Assembly (NCBI RefSeq): GCF_004331685.1 | Contig: NZ_SJSM01000004.1 | Location: 1-64,000 of the forward strand | Length of the DNA stretch: 64,000 nt | From: Pedobacter hiemivivus | Lineage (GTDB): Bacteria > Bacteroidota > Bacteroidia > Sphingobacteriales > Sphingobacteriaceae | Reading direction: 5' to 3' | Shown: positions 53,901 to 62,570 of the stretch, one piece after another | Layout: the number at the start of each line of letters is the position of its first letter | Numbering within the stretch: position 1 is the stretch's first letter | Translations under genes and position numbers: made by a program | The notes under the pieces: generated by a model | Databases searched by the model: none | The model's input: only the letters and a program-made list of their open reading frames with translations | What the model was told of the DNA's origin: nothing

Positions 53901-55539
53901 GCGAATTATATAAAATGCCTACTTCTGTGGAAGACAACTCTTTGTGGTATATTACCGCATCGTCGAGTGTACCCTGGAAATAATAGCTGGAAGGTTCGTT
54001 TGGCCAGGTGGATAAATCCGAATACCCGAGGCGCCAGTAGCCGGTGGTCGTTTCGGCGGTGGTCACCGTAGCATCACTGGCCACAAGAACCCCGTCTACA
54101 TATAATTTTAAACCTCCGGTACCCAGCGTGCTTGTGGCCATGTGCCAGTTTCCGTCATTGTATGAAGCTGTGGTACTGAGGTACTTTTTCACGGCGCCCG
54201 GTGCAACGGCAAGGTATAAAGTACCGGCGCTGGTCATGTAAATGAAACGGTCCCTGCTTCCATTTCCACCTGTTTGGAGGCTTGAAAAACCGATTAATGC
54301 TCCGCCAATTGTAGTTGTGGTTTTGAACCAGGTGGAGGTGCTCAATGGCCCGGGGTTTACATAAACATTCGCTGTTGATATATAATTGCTTGTTCCGTTA
54401 AAAGTATAGGCTTTGCCGGCAATGTCGAAACGGTCGGCGGATTGCGCCGGTGTTCCACCCTGGAAAGTTCCGGGATTGTTACCTGTAACATCATTTGCAT
54501 TTCCTTCTAACTTGTAATAAGCAATGAGACTACTGGAAGGAAGTTGCGAAATTGCCGGGCCTGTGCATGACAAAGTCTGGCTGCCACTAAGTGCGGTACT
54601 CATTCCTCCTTCTGTAATGGCATAGACTTTCCAATAATAAGTGGTGCCTGACGTAAGGCCGGATTGAATTGAAGATGTGGCTGCCGCGGCAGTCTGGCTA
54701 ATAAAAGTGTAGTTTATACCATCCGTTGAGCGATAAATCGCAAAGCCCCTTTCATTTGAAGAGAGATCGGCCCAGTTTAAGGTCATCGCTGTATTTCCAA
54801 TCGCTGAAAAGCTAAGTGTAGACGGGGCAATTGGGATTGGCGCGGTAAAGGTATATGTTCTGCCAGTTACTCTTTTTGTGGTAACGCTGGCCTCAGTTGT
54901 AGAACTTACGCTGGTACCTGCATTATTTACAGACAGGAAATTTCCTGATCCTGTTGCGGTGGCGGTAATCCCTATAGAGCCAGAGGGAGAAGCGACCGCA
55001 GTGGCATCAGAACGGTAAACAAATTCTACTTTGCCACTTGTTTCATATAGATTTACCTTGAAGGAGCATACTGCACCCGAAGACAGGTAATACCATTTTA
55101 CATTGAGGTATTGCAAGGTGAATACGCGGTTGCCCACTGCCCCGGTAGTTTTATACGTGACGTTGCTGGTCACTACAACATCCAGGTCATCCCACAGTGG
55201 TGCGATAACTGGTCGGGGCGATCCTGCGGTAGACAGACTATTGGTGTACACGTAATCTGTAGGGACACTGCCCATTGAAATCCAGCCGTTGGTACTGGCG
55301 GAAATACTGGTGTATCTGGCTCCCATATACCAGAAGTCAAATCCGATTGGTATCAGCGTTGACAAACCATCATCTGTAGATCCTGTCCAGCTCGTCGCAC
55401 TCGCGCCCGATAAAGCAGTGAAAGTAGCGGTCGTGCCAGTAAAGGTATAATTGGTAACAGATTGAGCAGACAGTTGAAAGCTGAGAAAAATAACTGCAAG
55501 ACAAGAGGTTATACCCCTGCTAAGTATATTTTTTTTCAT
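44992..55539 (-). CDS. Giant (3515-residue) T9SS-secreted adhesin
   Basis: Signal peptide (SCLAVIFLSFQLSAQ); a beta-rich N-terminal domain (30-235); a fibronectin type III-like domain (about 237-320, STLSFSAIGNTAMTLNWADL); a LamG-like lectin domain (about 338-545, LIAYYKLEGNANDVTGNN); an Ig-like domain (about 550-625). From about 628 three large blocks follow, each opened by a W-x-G-x...W-x-x-x-x-N-W cap (near 630, 1470 and 2378). Each block is made of short Thr/Asn/Gly-rich strands of the type GTVNFNGTGAQQ and NLTLNN that should stack into a beta-helix. The last 70 residues (from GSGGTMYVKIRLL to KKILISSR) are a type A T9SS sorting domain. It is exported through the T9SS and fixed to the surface. 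The strongly biased composition creates long false frames on the other strand. Confidence 0.9.
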   Translation of the reverse strand: MKKNILSRGITSCLAVIFLSFQLSAQSVTNYTFTGTTATFTALSGASATSWTGSTDDGLSTLIPIGFDFWYMGARYTSISASTNGWISMGSVPTDYVYTNSLSTAGSPRPVIAPLWDDLDVVVTSNVTYKTTGAVGNRVFTLQYLNVKWYYLSSGAVCSFKVNLYETSGKVEFVYRSDATAVASPSGSIGITATATGSGNFLSVNNAGTSVSSTTEASVTTKRVTGRTYTFTAPIPIAPSTLSFSAIGNTAMTLNWADLSSNERGFAIYRSTDGINYTFISQTAAAATSSIQSGLTSGTTYYWKVYAITEGGMSTALSGSQTLSCTGPAISQLPSSSLIAYYKLEGNANDVTGNNPGTFQGGTPAQSADRFDIAGKAYTFNGTSNYISTANVYVNPGPLSTSTWFKTTTTIGGALIGFSSLQTGGNGSRDRFIYMTSAGTLYLAVAPGAVKKYLSTTASYNDGNWHMATSTLGTGGLKLYVDGVLVASDATVTTAETTTGYWRLGYSDLSTWPNEPSSYYFQGTLDDAVIYHKELSSTEVGILYNSPDGAGSNSPVCAGTTLNLTATTVAGATYSWTGPNGFTSSLQNPGLTFSAAYAGIYTVQATVAGCAVASVAYVSVTSTGNTGQWTGNLSTDWATAGNWCDGVVPGSSTDVIIAANATRMPNISTSVSTKNLTINTGASVTLTGTGTLNVAGTLTNNGTFTNTGTVNFNGTGAQQTFSGIASFFNLTLNNSNGLLLPAAITVNNNLLLTAGTLNANNFNLTIKGNWTNNVSTTAFTAGTATVTFNNTTAQVIAGTFSTTFNNLVIANTASTVTLNTNISISGNLSVNSGAFDLSTFTANRATAGGTLMVANNATLKIGGTNTYPVNFTANTLVVASTVEYSGTAQTVANQLYGNLTLSSSGGAAVKTFPATALTVLGNLNSNLAAGTSVSFTAAAIITVNGNVSIGASTTFNGSSFSHSIGGNWVNNGTFNGNTGSLTFTGPGRTVSGAGTQNFNNLTIAASLISFSAGSISLTGNLATTGSGSFSQLSGGTVLMTGTSKTISGTGISPDNLTISGTVSTTEALVITGNLSVSGSFTTSTGATTMSGTSKTISGAGTMSFGILSVAGTITSTANFTISSSLSVNGSLSATAGTATFTGTATLSGTANLFNTTINGTSLQLSASSTLGIASALTITSGILDVSSSAPNTVNFNSSAAQNINAITYNNLSLSNGNNKTAIGALTINNSLTIGTSTTFIPGAFTHSIYSNWNNSGTFTAGTSTIQFLGNQPSNITGATTFNILTVNNTTATTGVILQSNITAATVNMTLGTLLSGSNTLTITGTRTGNGIILGNIQRNHVFTTGVAYAFEGPNNLVTFSGPSGINSVTVSVVVGPLGDFPFGGSISRFYTITVSSGTYTSATLRLHYEDTELNGSNESTMGLWHYNGTSWMASGKTANDATANYVEQTLVPDITNRWTLSDNSNVVQWNGSVSTNWNTAANWTTVQGSASTPPSATDIVNLGTITFSNQPTISSTVNVKNINFGSAQAVTLSMASGGSLTSGDIYGTWSSNVTHTINAGNQSLIVNGNLSLSDGTSGHAINLNIGTGTVTLGGSLTQSGGANVVFSGTGNLIISVNHNYVNGTFTPGTGTVTYSGITNQVIGAVSYNNLTINKSAAAAEINNTLSIGGNLTVTAGELDNFSATTIIGNVSISSGATLHNNSILYIGGNWANSGTYNDAGTKTVFNGGGTQTITASTFNNLEINKPVGTIAVLTGDVTLKGNLTGTSGTLDIKSFFFNRTVVGGTAIIADAGTLIIAADNAPNKFANYALGPLSTVIFNGTGTQHLLLPGVVYGNLTFRDTGLKILYTPITVNGDLTIETGATFDGGSNTLTVNGNWINSGTYIPSASTVLFAGATKNITGNNTFHKATVTGSYTIVNDATFNTLLNITSTGALYGGSTLHITMNGDLINSGILYNLGSTTFTGNVVQTLSLINAVNTVALTVNFNGTVSPVLNSTSAPQFGFLNINNTGGVNPSVGWTILYALTVGSGVSFTGGNPTHNLLGALTNNGTITSSGTLNFIPTTAATINMGSIFSSTGTVVFGGAGATTLAGSPTSFRNVVISNTNTAGITPSSAWTITNNLTINSGAILNAGSYAHLIAGNISNNGTLNRNTSTFTMNGAAVQNIYSISPFNNLTVSKTAGSVQLLSDVGVNGTLNFTAGNIQTGSNVLTQSSTGNITGAAQNTGWINGRLQKNIATGPTTKTFEIGDTISYTPVSLTFASVTTAGDLIASTTSGDHPEISGSTINASKSVNRFWTLENSGIAFTTYNVTFNFVAADLDAGVATSAFIVGGFSGFSAFARGSWTYPMVGTPASTTIQATGLTEFAEFQIGEMSIFIKTWDGGAGTSNWGDAANWNVDGVPTATDNVELTGANTININVVAVTKNLLLSNTGLILTTNAGNALTVSGDFSLNSGTFNTAAAFPSVSGTVDVSNGTVGFIGGTAQTIPAYNYYNLTSSSTGSRTLAGTGTIGIANTFSPGTNTYTITGSTVNFNGSEPQTIPAFNYNQLTLSNAGLKTFNTGTTGIAGTLAVTGSATTNTAANASTISYNGPTDQTVTTIPYYNLDAANSGGIVSLLDATINNNLSITSGTVSIGTNTTVQKITVDGGITIASGATLNVATISDATHLLTISGDVTNNGTLNLRPDANSSGNTTFNKNGVQTITGAGTTTSFNSITTDMGTLNTNYLEVTAANFSAPDGFLTLRNGSFQLNSSTVSLSPFTADIATDNFLIPATAGLWVNAGIIISPDMNWTVAGLVKVTGGALNMGSTANNYVLPKSTAHFVIAGGNFNLASAISNPSEAWTLDVQGGTMTINTLGSTTAGIAPFNMDGPGATFGMSGGTIVIQNAGGSAGQNLGYRNLSTTGTGFIGGTLQMGNASTAAAQTMDINSTNPIYNLSLASSNVTVPLMSSDLIVKNNVTITAGTLDINSQTLKIGGSISNNGSFIVSDGTIEMNGSAAQNIAGAAFTGNRIRNLTINNTAGVTLGGSLDLTDILLVSTGQFNSAGYLKLASTTTKTALIDGSGIGSVTGSVTMQRYLAAGFGYKYFSAPFQNATVNSFAATVDLNASFPNFYNYIEDKVSSGFTSYTNPSNPLVPLQGYAADFGSSTSSKTVNMAGTVSNGALSTTLYNHNQLYTKGFNLVGNPYPSPINWDASSGWTRTNIDNAVYFFNSGSVSQYTGGYSTYVNGISSDGIAAPVIASMQGFFVHVSDGTYPVTSTLAMNNSVRVNDLAPVFHKSIMSTARNVNSSPRMLLRFSANFSDHAQSSDPIVVYTNGQATQGFDKQLEAVKLMNDNGELPNLYTIAESTSKLVINALSELDTSTVIPLGIKIEKDGNITFNLRNLENWPANLNLYLTDAVTGANQDLQRNPIYTVSLKKGTIENRFSLRCTAKNGANETDGDIYTIYGSGGTMYVKIRLLTAQRGQLIISNIMGQVISRRQIEGNGEYPLTGLAPDVVYVVSFITPRGTHSKKILISSR

Positions 55540-55581
55540 TTATTTGAGCGGTTAAATTGCCCTTGTGTGCCTCGGATCTCT

Positions 55582-56436
55582 TTAAAATAATTTAAGCGAG
55601 GATTCCGTAATTATGACCGGCTTCGAATCAGATGAGGTTGTGTATAAGATCTGTAGCTTCCCTTTGCGATAATCAACGCCCGGAGATTTCTCAAGCTTAA
55701 ATGTAAAGCGCCGTATTTTAATCGGTGTATAGATCGCAAACCCTTTTGCCAGTCCGACGGATGTAATTTTTCCCTGATCGGATATATGATTCACCTTAAT
55801 GTCTCCATACGCGGAAGCGTTACCTGTTCGATTAAAGGTTAGGCTTAACGAAGGGTAATTCTGGACATTCAGGGTAAACTCAGATTTTGAAATACTGACT
55901 GTAGCAGGTGATATACCTACTCTGATGATCACCGGAATGGCAATGCCAAAAGTTGGTACCAAGTGCACGGTCATGGTTTTTGCAAACTTTGCTTCTGGCT
56001 TTTGGTCAAGGAGTTTTTCCTTGGCCACCGCTCTAAAATAGAGATGTGACCTGTACTCACCGGGTTTTAGTTCGCCAGTATTGATGACCTGAACTTTTAT
56101 GGTCTGTGCCTCATTAGGCCCAAGGACCACGCTCCGCGGAAAGAACCTGAAGTGCTTATCTGCGAAATACTGTCCGGAGTCTGGTGTGGTGACGAGTTCA
56201 AAATTGCCGTTTTCCAGCATTCGGTATTGAATGACTGAGACCAGATACTTTGCGCTATCTGCCCCACTATTAGCAATATTGAGTTCCTGTGTTCTTTTTT
56301 TTGTGTCTTCAAAAACTACCCTTCGCGGCATAATGACCAGGTTTCCCTGGGCCATTATGCCGGGTAGATAGATAAGTTGTGCCACTATGGTCAAGACAAA
56401 TGCCATGAGCATAGAGATTCCAGTCTTATTAATCAT
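55582..56436 (-). CDS. PapD-like periplasmic pilus chaperone
   Basis: A 284-residue protein with a signal peptide (FVLTIVAQLIYLPGIMAQG). The first Ig-like domain shows NLVIMPRRVVFEDTKKRTQE and LNIANSGADSAKYLVSVIQY, then RFFPRSVVLGPNEAQTIKVQ, GELKPGEYRSHLYFRAV, which correspond to the G1/F1 strands and the conserved PGE-Y-R block of PapD-type chaperones. The second domain (about 165-270) is beta-sandwich with RRFTFKLEKSPGVDYRKGKL. It is slightly longer than the usual 230-250 residues. It should protect DUF4402 subunits and hand them to the usher at 41866. It lies 61 bases behind a DUF4402 gene and 42 bases before the giant adhesin gene. Confidence 0.78.
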   Translation of the reverse strand: MINKTGISMLMAFVLTIVAQLIYLPGIMAQGNLVIMPRRVVFEDTKKRTQELNIANSGADSAKYLVSVIQYRMLENGNFELVTTPDSGQYFADKHFRFFPRSVVLGPNEAQTIKVQVINTGELKPGEYRSHLYFRAVAKEKLLDQKPEAKFAKTMTVHLVPTFGIAIPVIIRVGISPATVSISKSEFTLNVQNYPSLSLTFNRTGNASAYGDIKVNHISDQGKITSVGLAKGFAIYTPIKIRRFTFKLEKSPGVDYRKGKLQILYTTSSDSKPVIITESSLKLF

Positions 56437-56497
56437 AAGATGATTTCAATAGGTATGATGAACGGTTGATGAGACCGTATACTAAGAAAGTAGAATT

Positions 56498-57007
56498 CTA
56501 ATTATAGTTTACAGTTACGGTGAATGGAGTTGCTGATGTATATGATCCTTCTGCTTGTGAAGCGACTAAGTTTAGGGTCGCGCCAATACTGATCGTTTGT
56601 GTGCCACCTGCCAACAAGCCTTCTGCACTCAATGGGGTACTTGTGAAAGCATTTACAGTCATATTATCTGTACCGCTTGTAATGACTACTGATGTAGGCA
56701 GGGTAATGGTGTAGGTATATGCCCCCGATCCTGTGACAGTAAAGGTAGCTGCGCTAACAGAACCGTCATCTGCAGGTAGGGTTACACCGCCTGAAAAGCC
56801 GCGTGAGCCATCTGGTGATAAGGTAACTGTACCGACAGCCCCATTTGTAGCGACATTTCCAAAGTCCATATCGTCTACTTTCGCGATACTGATTGGGGTA
56901 ACAATTGTTGCTGAAGCATCGGCTTCGGCTGAGGCTTGGGCAAATCCGGAAGATGTAAAGCAAAATACGGAAAAAGTAATGCCAGTAGCAATGATTAATC
57001 TTTTCAT
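56498..57007 (-). CDS. DUF4402 pilin-like protein (first copy)
   Basis: A 169-residue exported protein: signal peptide (IIATGITFSVFCFTSSGFAQ), then ATIVTPISIAKVDDMDFGNV, the standard DUF4402 opening, TVTLSPDGSRGFSGGV, a middle TVTGSGAYTYTITLPTS and the ending GSYTSATPFTVTVNYN. Such proteins resemble pilus or spore-coat-like subunits with an incomplete Ig fold, which would need a chaperone. It is the first gene of the operon; a -7 box (57124-57131) lies about 117 bases upstream. As the promoter-proximal, short subunit it could be the main structural pilin. Confidence 0.82.
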   Translation of the reverse strand: MKRLIIATGITFSVFCFTSSGFAQASAEADASATIVTPISIAKVDDMDFGNVATNGAVGTVTLSPDGSRGFSGGVTLPADDGSVSAATFTVTGSGAYTYTITLPTSVVITSGTDNMTVNAFTSTPLSAEGLLAGGTQTISIGATLNLVASQAEGSYTSATPFTVTVNYN

Positions 57008-57343
57008 AATGGGGATGATTAAGTGAATGATTATATTACAATTATATAGTTTAAAGAAAATGGAAATATCTCTAAAAGAATCGGTGCGGTTACTGGAACG
57101 CTCTAAACTATTTGGTAATGAAACAAAGGTAACTAAAAAATAACGACATTTCTATAAAATCATGTATTTATCATCTGCTTGAACAAAATAAAAATTTTTA
57201 TTCTTTTTATTTAAGCTAATAAAATTTTATAAAAACCAATAAAGACGTATTTTATTTTTAATTTAAAAATATGATTCGGTTATTAACCCCCAACACTTAA
57301 CTTTTAGTTAAATAGATTCTACGATTGTCGTGCAATTATTCTT
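57008..57343. promoter_or_regulatory. Intergenic region with promoter of the DUF4402-chaperone-adhesin operon
   Basis: No gene in 336 bases. On the minus strand TACCTTTG (57131-57124) matches the Bacteroidota -7 element exactly, but no well-placed TTG was found at -33. It would leave a leader of about 110 bases before the DUF4402 start at 57007. The stretch 57170-57310 is extremely AT-rich. No clear hairpin terminator is seen behind the porV-like gene, so read-through from porV into the operon is possible. Confidence 0.45.
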
Positions 57344-58543
57344 TTATTTGCGGACAGGACTAAAGATTAAGGTGAATCTTAGTGTATTGGCAAGCGGATT
57401 ATTTTGGGATCCTGCAATCATATAAGCCAGATCAAGCACAAATGGACGGTATTTGAAGCCTAAACCTACTGTAAAATATCGGCGGTCTCCTTTTTCAGGG
57501 TTTTCATATGAATAGCCGCCACGCAGGGCAATTTTTTTATCATAGGTATATTCCAGACCGGTTCCAATACTTAACTCTTTCAATTCTTCACTCCCTCCAC
57601 CCGGGGCATCGCTAAAAGAACTGAAAATCCCCGTCGGAACGGATACATCTGGATCATGTCCACTTATAATTTTGCCGTCGCTGTCATAAACCGGCTGGCT
57701 GGGAACCAGTAGTTTGTTTAGGTCTAGCGCAAAAGTAAACTGATTTAGGTCATTAAAAATAAAAGTGGATGCAGCACCGAACCTGATATTTGCGGGCAGG
57801 AAGAACTTATTACCCGCATCATTGTAGCCGATCTTTGTTCCAATATTGGAGATATTTAAACCAAATGCCAGCAGTGCATCGGTTCCAAAAAGGACGGTAG
57901 GCTTCCTGACATAGGCTGAAGCATCCATTGCAACAGCATTTCCGGCATAACCTGTGCCACCGGAAGAAAGCTGCCCCGACACCAAGTCAGATCTGATGTA
58001 CCTTAATGCAGTTCCGAGAGAAAACGACTCACCAAATTTTCTCGCATAAGTAACATCAAACGCAAATTCATTTGGGCTATAGGTACCTAAATCCTGCCTA
58101 TTGGCATCAAAAAGCTGCACCTCGCCCAGTGATAAATATCTTAAAGACGTTCCTACTGTATTTCTTTCATCAATTTTATAATAGGCACTAAGAAAGGCGA
58201 GATTGATGCCTGCTTTTAAATTGCTTAGCCAGGGAGAATAGGATACGGACATGCCATAAGGCTGTTCCATATAAGCCAATTTTGAGGGGTTAATTGCTGA
58301 CGCATTCTGATCTGGCAACGTTGCCGCACCGACATCTCCCATCGCACCTGTCCTCGCGTCAGGTACAATAAGTAAGAAGGGGACACCTGTAATAATATTT
58401 GTCCTCGAGCTTCCGTTCGTTTGAACGGTCTGAGCTTTTAATTGTAAGCAGCACAAGACTAAAAGAACACCAGTGGTGGCAAAAACGAATAGGAAGATTG
58501 GTGTATTCATGCTGAAAACATTGACTTTCAGTTTGCTATACAT
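57344..58543 (-). CDS. porV: Type IX secretion system outer-membrane protein PorV
   Basis: A 399-residue member of the PorV/LptO group (FadL-like barrel). After the signal peptide (FATTGVLLVLCCLQLKAQT) comes the family opening IITGVPFLLIVPDARTGAMG followed by AINPSKLAYMEQPYG; barrel strands follow (for example DVTYARKFGESFSLGTALRY) and it ends FTLIFSPVRK. PorV shuttles T9SS cargo from the translocon to the attachment complex. I keep the first ATG because it gives the signal peptide its lysines. Its place in front of a gene for a T9SS-sorted adhesin suggests a dedicated or co-regulated copy; whether another porV exists elsewhere is unknown. Confidence 0.9.
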   Translation of the reverse strand: MYSKLKVNVFSMNTPIFLFVFATTGVLLVLCCLQLKAQTVQTNGSSRTNIITGVPFLLIVPDARTGAMGDVGAATLPDQNASAINPSKLAYMEQPYGMSVSYSPWLSNLKAGINLAFLSAYYKIDERNTVGTSLRYLSLGEVQLFDANRQDLGTYSPNEFAFDVTYARKFGESFSLGTALRYIRSDLVSGQLSSGGTGYAGNAVAMDASAYVRKPTVLFGTDALLAFGLNISNIGTKIGYNDAGNKFFLPANIRFGAASTFIFNDLNQFTFALDLNKLLVPSQPVYDSDGKIISGHDPDVSVPTGIFSSFSDAPGGGSEELKELSIGTGLEYTYDKKIALRGGYSYENPEKGDRRYFTVGLGFKYRPFVLDLAYMIAGSQNNPLANTLRFTLIFSPVRK

Positions 58544-58750
58544 AATACTAACCTAGTTATAAATTGGCTGTTAATTGTCACACCACAGTCTTCATTCTGG
58601 GCAATCGTACCAGCAGTGAAAATTGAAAAGTTTATAGATTTTAACTATCCACCATAGAATTAATTGATTGTGATTATAACATCCAATACCTTAAATTTAT
58701 AATACTTTTCAATTATCGAAGTATAAAAACGTTCAATACATAATATCTAA

Positions 58751-61030
<2,280 letters not shown>

Positions 61031-61040
61031 ATATTGAATT

Positions 61041-61093
61041 TATGCCCTTTGGGCATAAAAAAGCCGAACCTAAAAAGTTCGGCTTTTTTATGC
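61041..61093. terminator. Terminator behind katG, with a competing small hairpin
   Basis: A 17-bp stem pairs 61053-61069 with 61077-61093 (core AGCCGAAC / GTTCGGCT), 7-base loop, A and T runs at the sides, working for katG and also for the convergent HTH gene whose stop codon lies at 61093. Just before it TATGCCC-ttt-GGGCATA (61041-61057) forms a second hairpin that shares five bases with the large stem, so only one of the two can form fully. Confidence 0.85.
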
Positions 61094-61344
61094 TAATAAT
61101 CTGCGAGTGTAGCAGAAATTTCCTTTAAAGTCTTTATACTGAAAGGATGCCTGCCAATAAGCCATCTTTTGATTTCATCTGCATTGATATCCAGGGAGAC
61201 CGCAAGATCATTTTCTGAAAGGCCTTTATCGGCTAAAGTTTTTTCTGCTTTACTGGCCATATCCAGATTAAGCTGTGTTAACTCCTCTATAGCAGGATTT
61301 CCGCTTTCTTCCAGCCAGATGGATACAAAATCATTCTCTTCCAT
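61093..61344 (-). CDS. Small helix-turn-helix (XRE-like) protein
   Basis: An 83-residue protein. The C-terminal part is an XRE/Cro-type helix-turn-helix: TLADKGLSENDLAVSLDINA, then DEIKRWLIGRHPFSIKTLKE and ISATLADY, with the usual W-L-x-G-x-x-x-x-S/T-I-x-T-L pattern. The N-terminal 30 residues (SIWLEESGNPAIEELTQLNL) are acidic. Such proteins can be antitoxins, but no toxin gene lies next to it, so a stand-alone DNA-binding protein is as likely. It is a single gene, convergent with katG, with a shared terminator. Confidence 0.7.
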   Translation of the reverse strand: MEENDFVSIWLEESGNPAIEELTQLNLDMASKAEKTLADKGLSENDLAVSLDINADEIKRWLIGRHPFSIKTLKEISATLADY

Positions 61345-61459
61345 TTTATATTTTTCGTAATTATCTAAAGTAATTAGGGCCTTTGACGCCGTTTGTTCAT
61401 TTGGGCGGCAAATCTAATGATTACTTCTATAATTACAAATTCGGATTAAAGATAGGCCA

Positions 61460-62566
61460 TCATTGACAATACGAAACTCCAACCGCAATTAAAACTAACA
61501 CCATTAATACAAAAAGAATAATCTTGATCGCACTTAAAGGGCGCTCTCCAATCACCTCACCGGTACTGGCATTAACAGTAAACTGATAGATTTTCTTGTT
61601 GTAAGAATAAGCACTGGCCCACACTGGCAGCATGATATATTTTATTGCCTTGTTGAGGTAATCAGTTTCGATACTGCCAATTTCCTGTTCGTCTCCGCCA
61701 ATATCATTTTCTATTTCAGATTTAATTTCATCCTTAGTCTGTTCAACTGCCCTCGACAAGCCCTGCTGAGGGTCAATTTGATAGGTTTCAGAGCGAAAAC
61801 CGCTCATATAACGTTCATCGAACTTAACCAACAGTGTAAAATTCCAGGGGGCTAGTTCATCTAATGTTTGATCGGGAAGAGAGTTACTAGCAGGTACAAT
61901 AAGGTCACGAAAGCTGCATTTTACCCTGCCCGATACCGACGACCATCGGGTATGCCGCACTTCCCTTGTCCTGTTTTCTTCTTTGCCATTAACGGTAACA
62001 GTATAGTTTTCTGTTGTGTAATAATAGTCCCCACGCTTTCCATTATAATCGGTAACTGTATCCGTATCGTAAGTCCAGTGTGGTAAGTAGATTCCCTGAA
62101 GGACTGAGGAACTACAGTTTGCCTTTTTTGCCAAGTCATTTGGCGCCCACCAAAGCCTTTTGAACCATTTCTGGAAGTAATCAATAGCCTGTTCCCTGTT
62201 AATTTCGAATGGTAAAATATAATGTGGCGGCAGATATTGCTGCCCATCTTGCGGACTCAATACCAATGGTCCTGTGCAAAACGAGCATTTATCTGATGTG
62301 GTAAAAGAGCTTAGTATAACTTGTGAACCGCAATTACTACAATTAACGACTTTCAGATCGTCATTCTTTTTGTTCTGATTGATGCGACTTATAAAACGAT
62401 CGTAATCAACAGATTTGATTAATGTCTCCGTTTGATCAATTTCTATGCTATCGCCACAATGATCGCATTCAAGGTTCCTGGTGCCTGGTGTAAAATACAG
62501 CAATGCACCACAGCCATCACATTTTAGAGAAAGATTAAGGGTACTGGGAAGAATCGTATTGTTCAT
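61460..62566 (-). CDS. Double zinc-ribbon membrane protein, YdjG-like
   Basis: A 368-residue protein. The N-terminus has two zinc ribbons (CDGCGALLYF...CDHCGDSIEI and VVNCSNCGSQVILSS...CSFCTGPLVL). The middle has a conserved aromatic part (YLPPHYILPFEINREQAIDY, YLPHWTYDTDTVTDYNG), and one membrane segment lies at the C-terminal end (IKIILFVLMVLVLIAVGVSY). Relatives are often annotated as TFIIB-type zinc-ribbon or helicase-like proteins, but no helicase motif is present. In Bacillus a related protein (YdjG) works with the SPFH protein YdjI at the membrane; here the SPFH gene ends four bases before this start, giving the same pairing. Confidence 0.75.
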   Translation of the reverse strand: MNNTILPSTLNLSLKCDGCGALLYFTPGTRNLECDHCGDSIEIDQTETLIKSVDYDRFISRINQNKKNDDLKVVNCSNCGSQVILSSFTTSDKCSFCTGPLVLSPQDGQQYLPPHYILPFEINREQAIDYFQKWFKRLWWAPNDLAKKANCSSSVLQGIYLPHWTYDTDTVTDYNGKRGDYYYTTENYTVTVNGKEENRTREVRHTRWSSVSGRVKCSFRDLIVPASNSLPDQTLDELAPWNFTLLVKFDERYMSGFRSETYQIDPQQGLSRAVEQTKDEIKSEIENDIGGDEQEIGSIETDYLNKAIKYIMLPVWASAYSYNKKIYQFTVNASTGEVIGERPLSAIKIILFVLMVLVLIAVGVSYCQ

Positions 62567-62570
62567 TAAA

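Noticed and set aside
44992..55539. Giant protein as a two-partner-secretion haemagglutinin or type I-secreted RTX adhesin
   Set aside because: No TPS domain, no GGxGxDxUx repeats and no TpsB or ABC exporter nearby; the C-terminus is a T9SS type A domain and porV lies next to the operon.
61093..61344. Antitoxin of a toxin-antitoxin pair
   Set aside because: The HTH protein has no small toxin-like frame within 115 bases on either side of the same strand; kept only as a DNA-binding protein.
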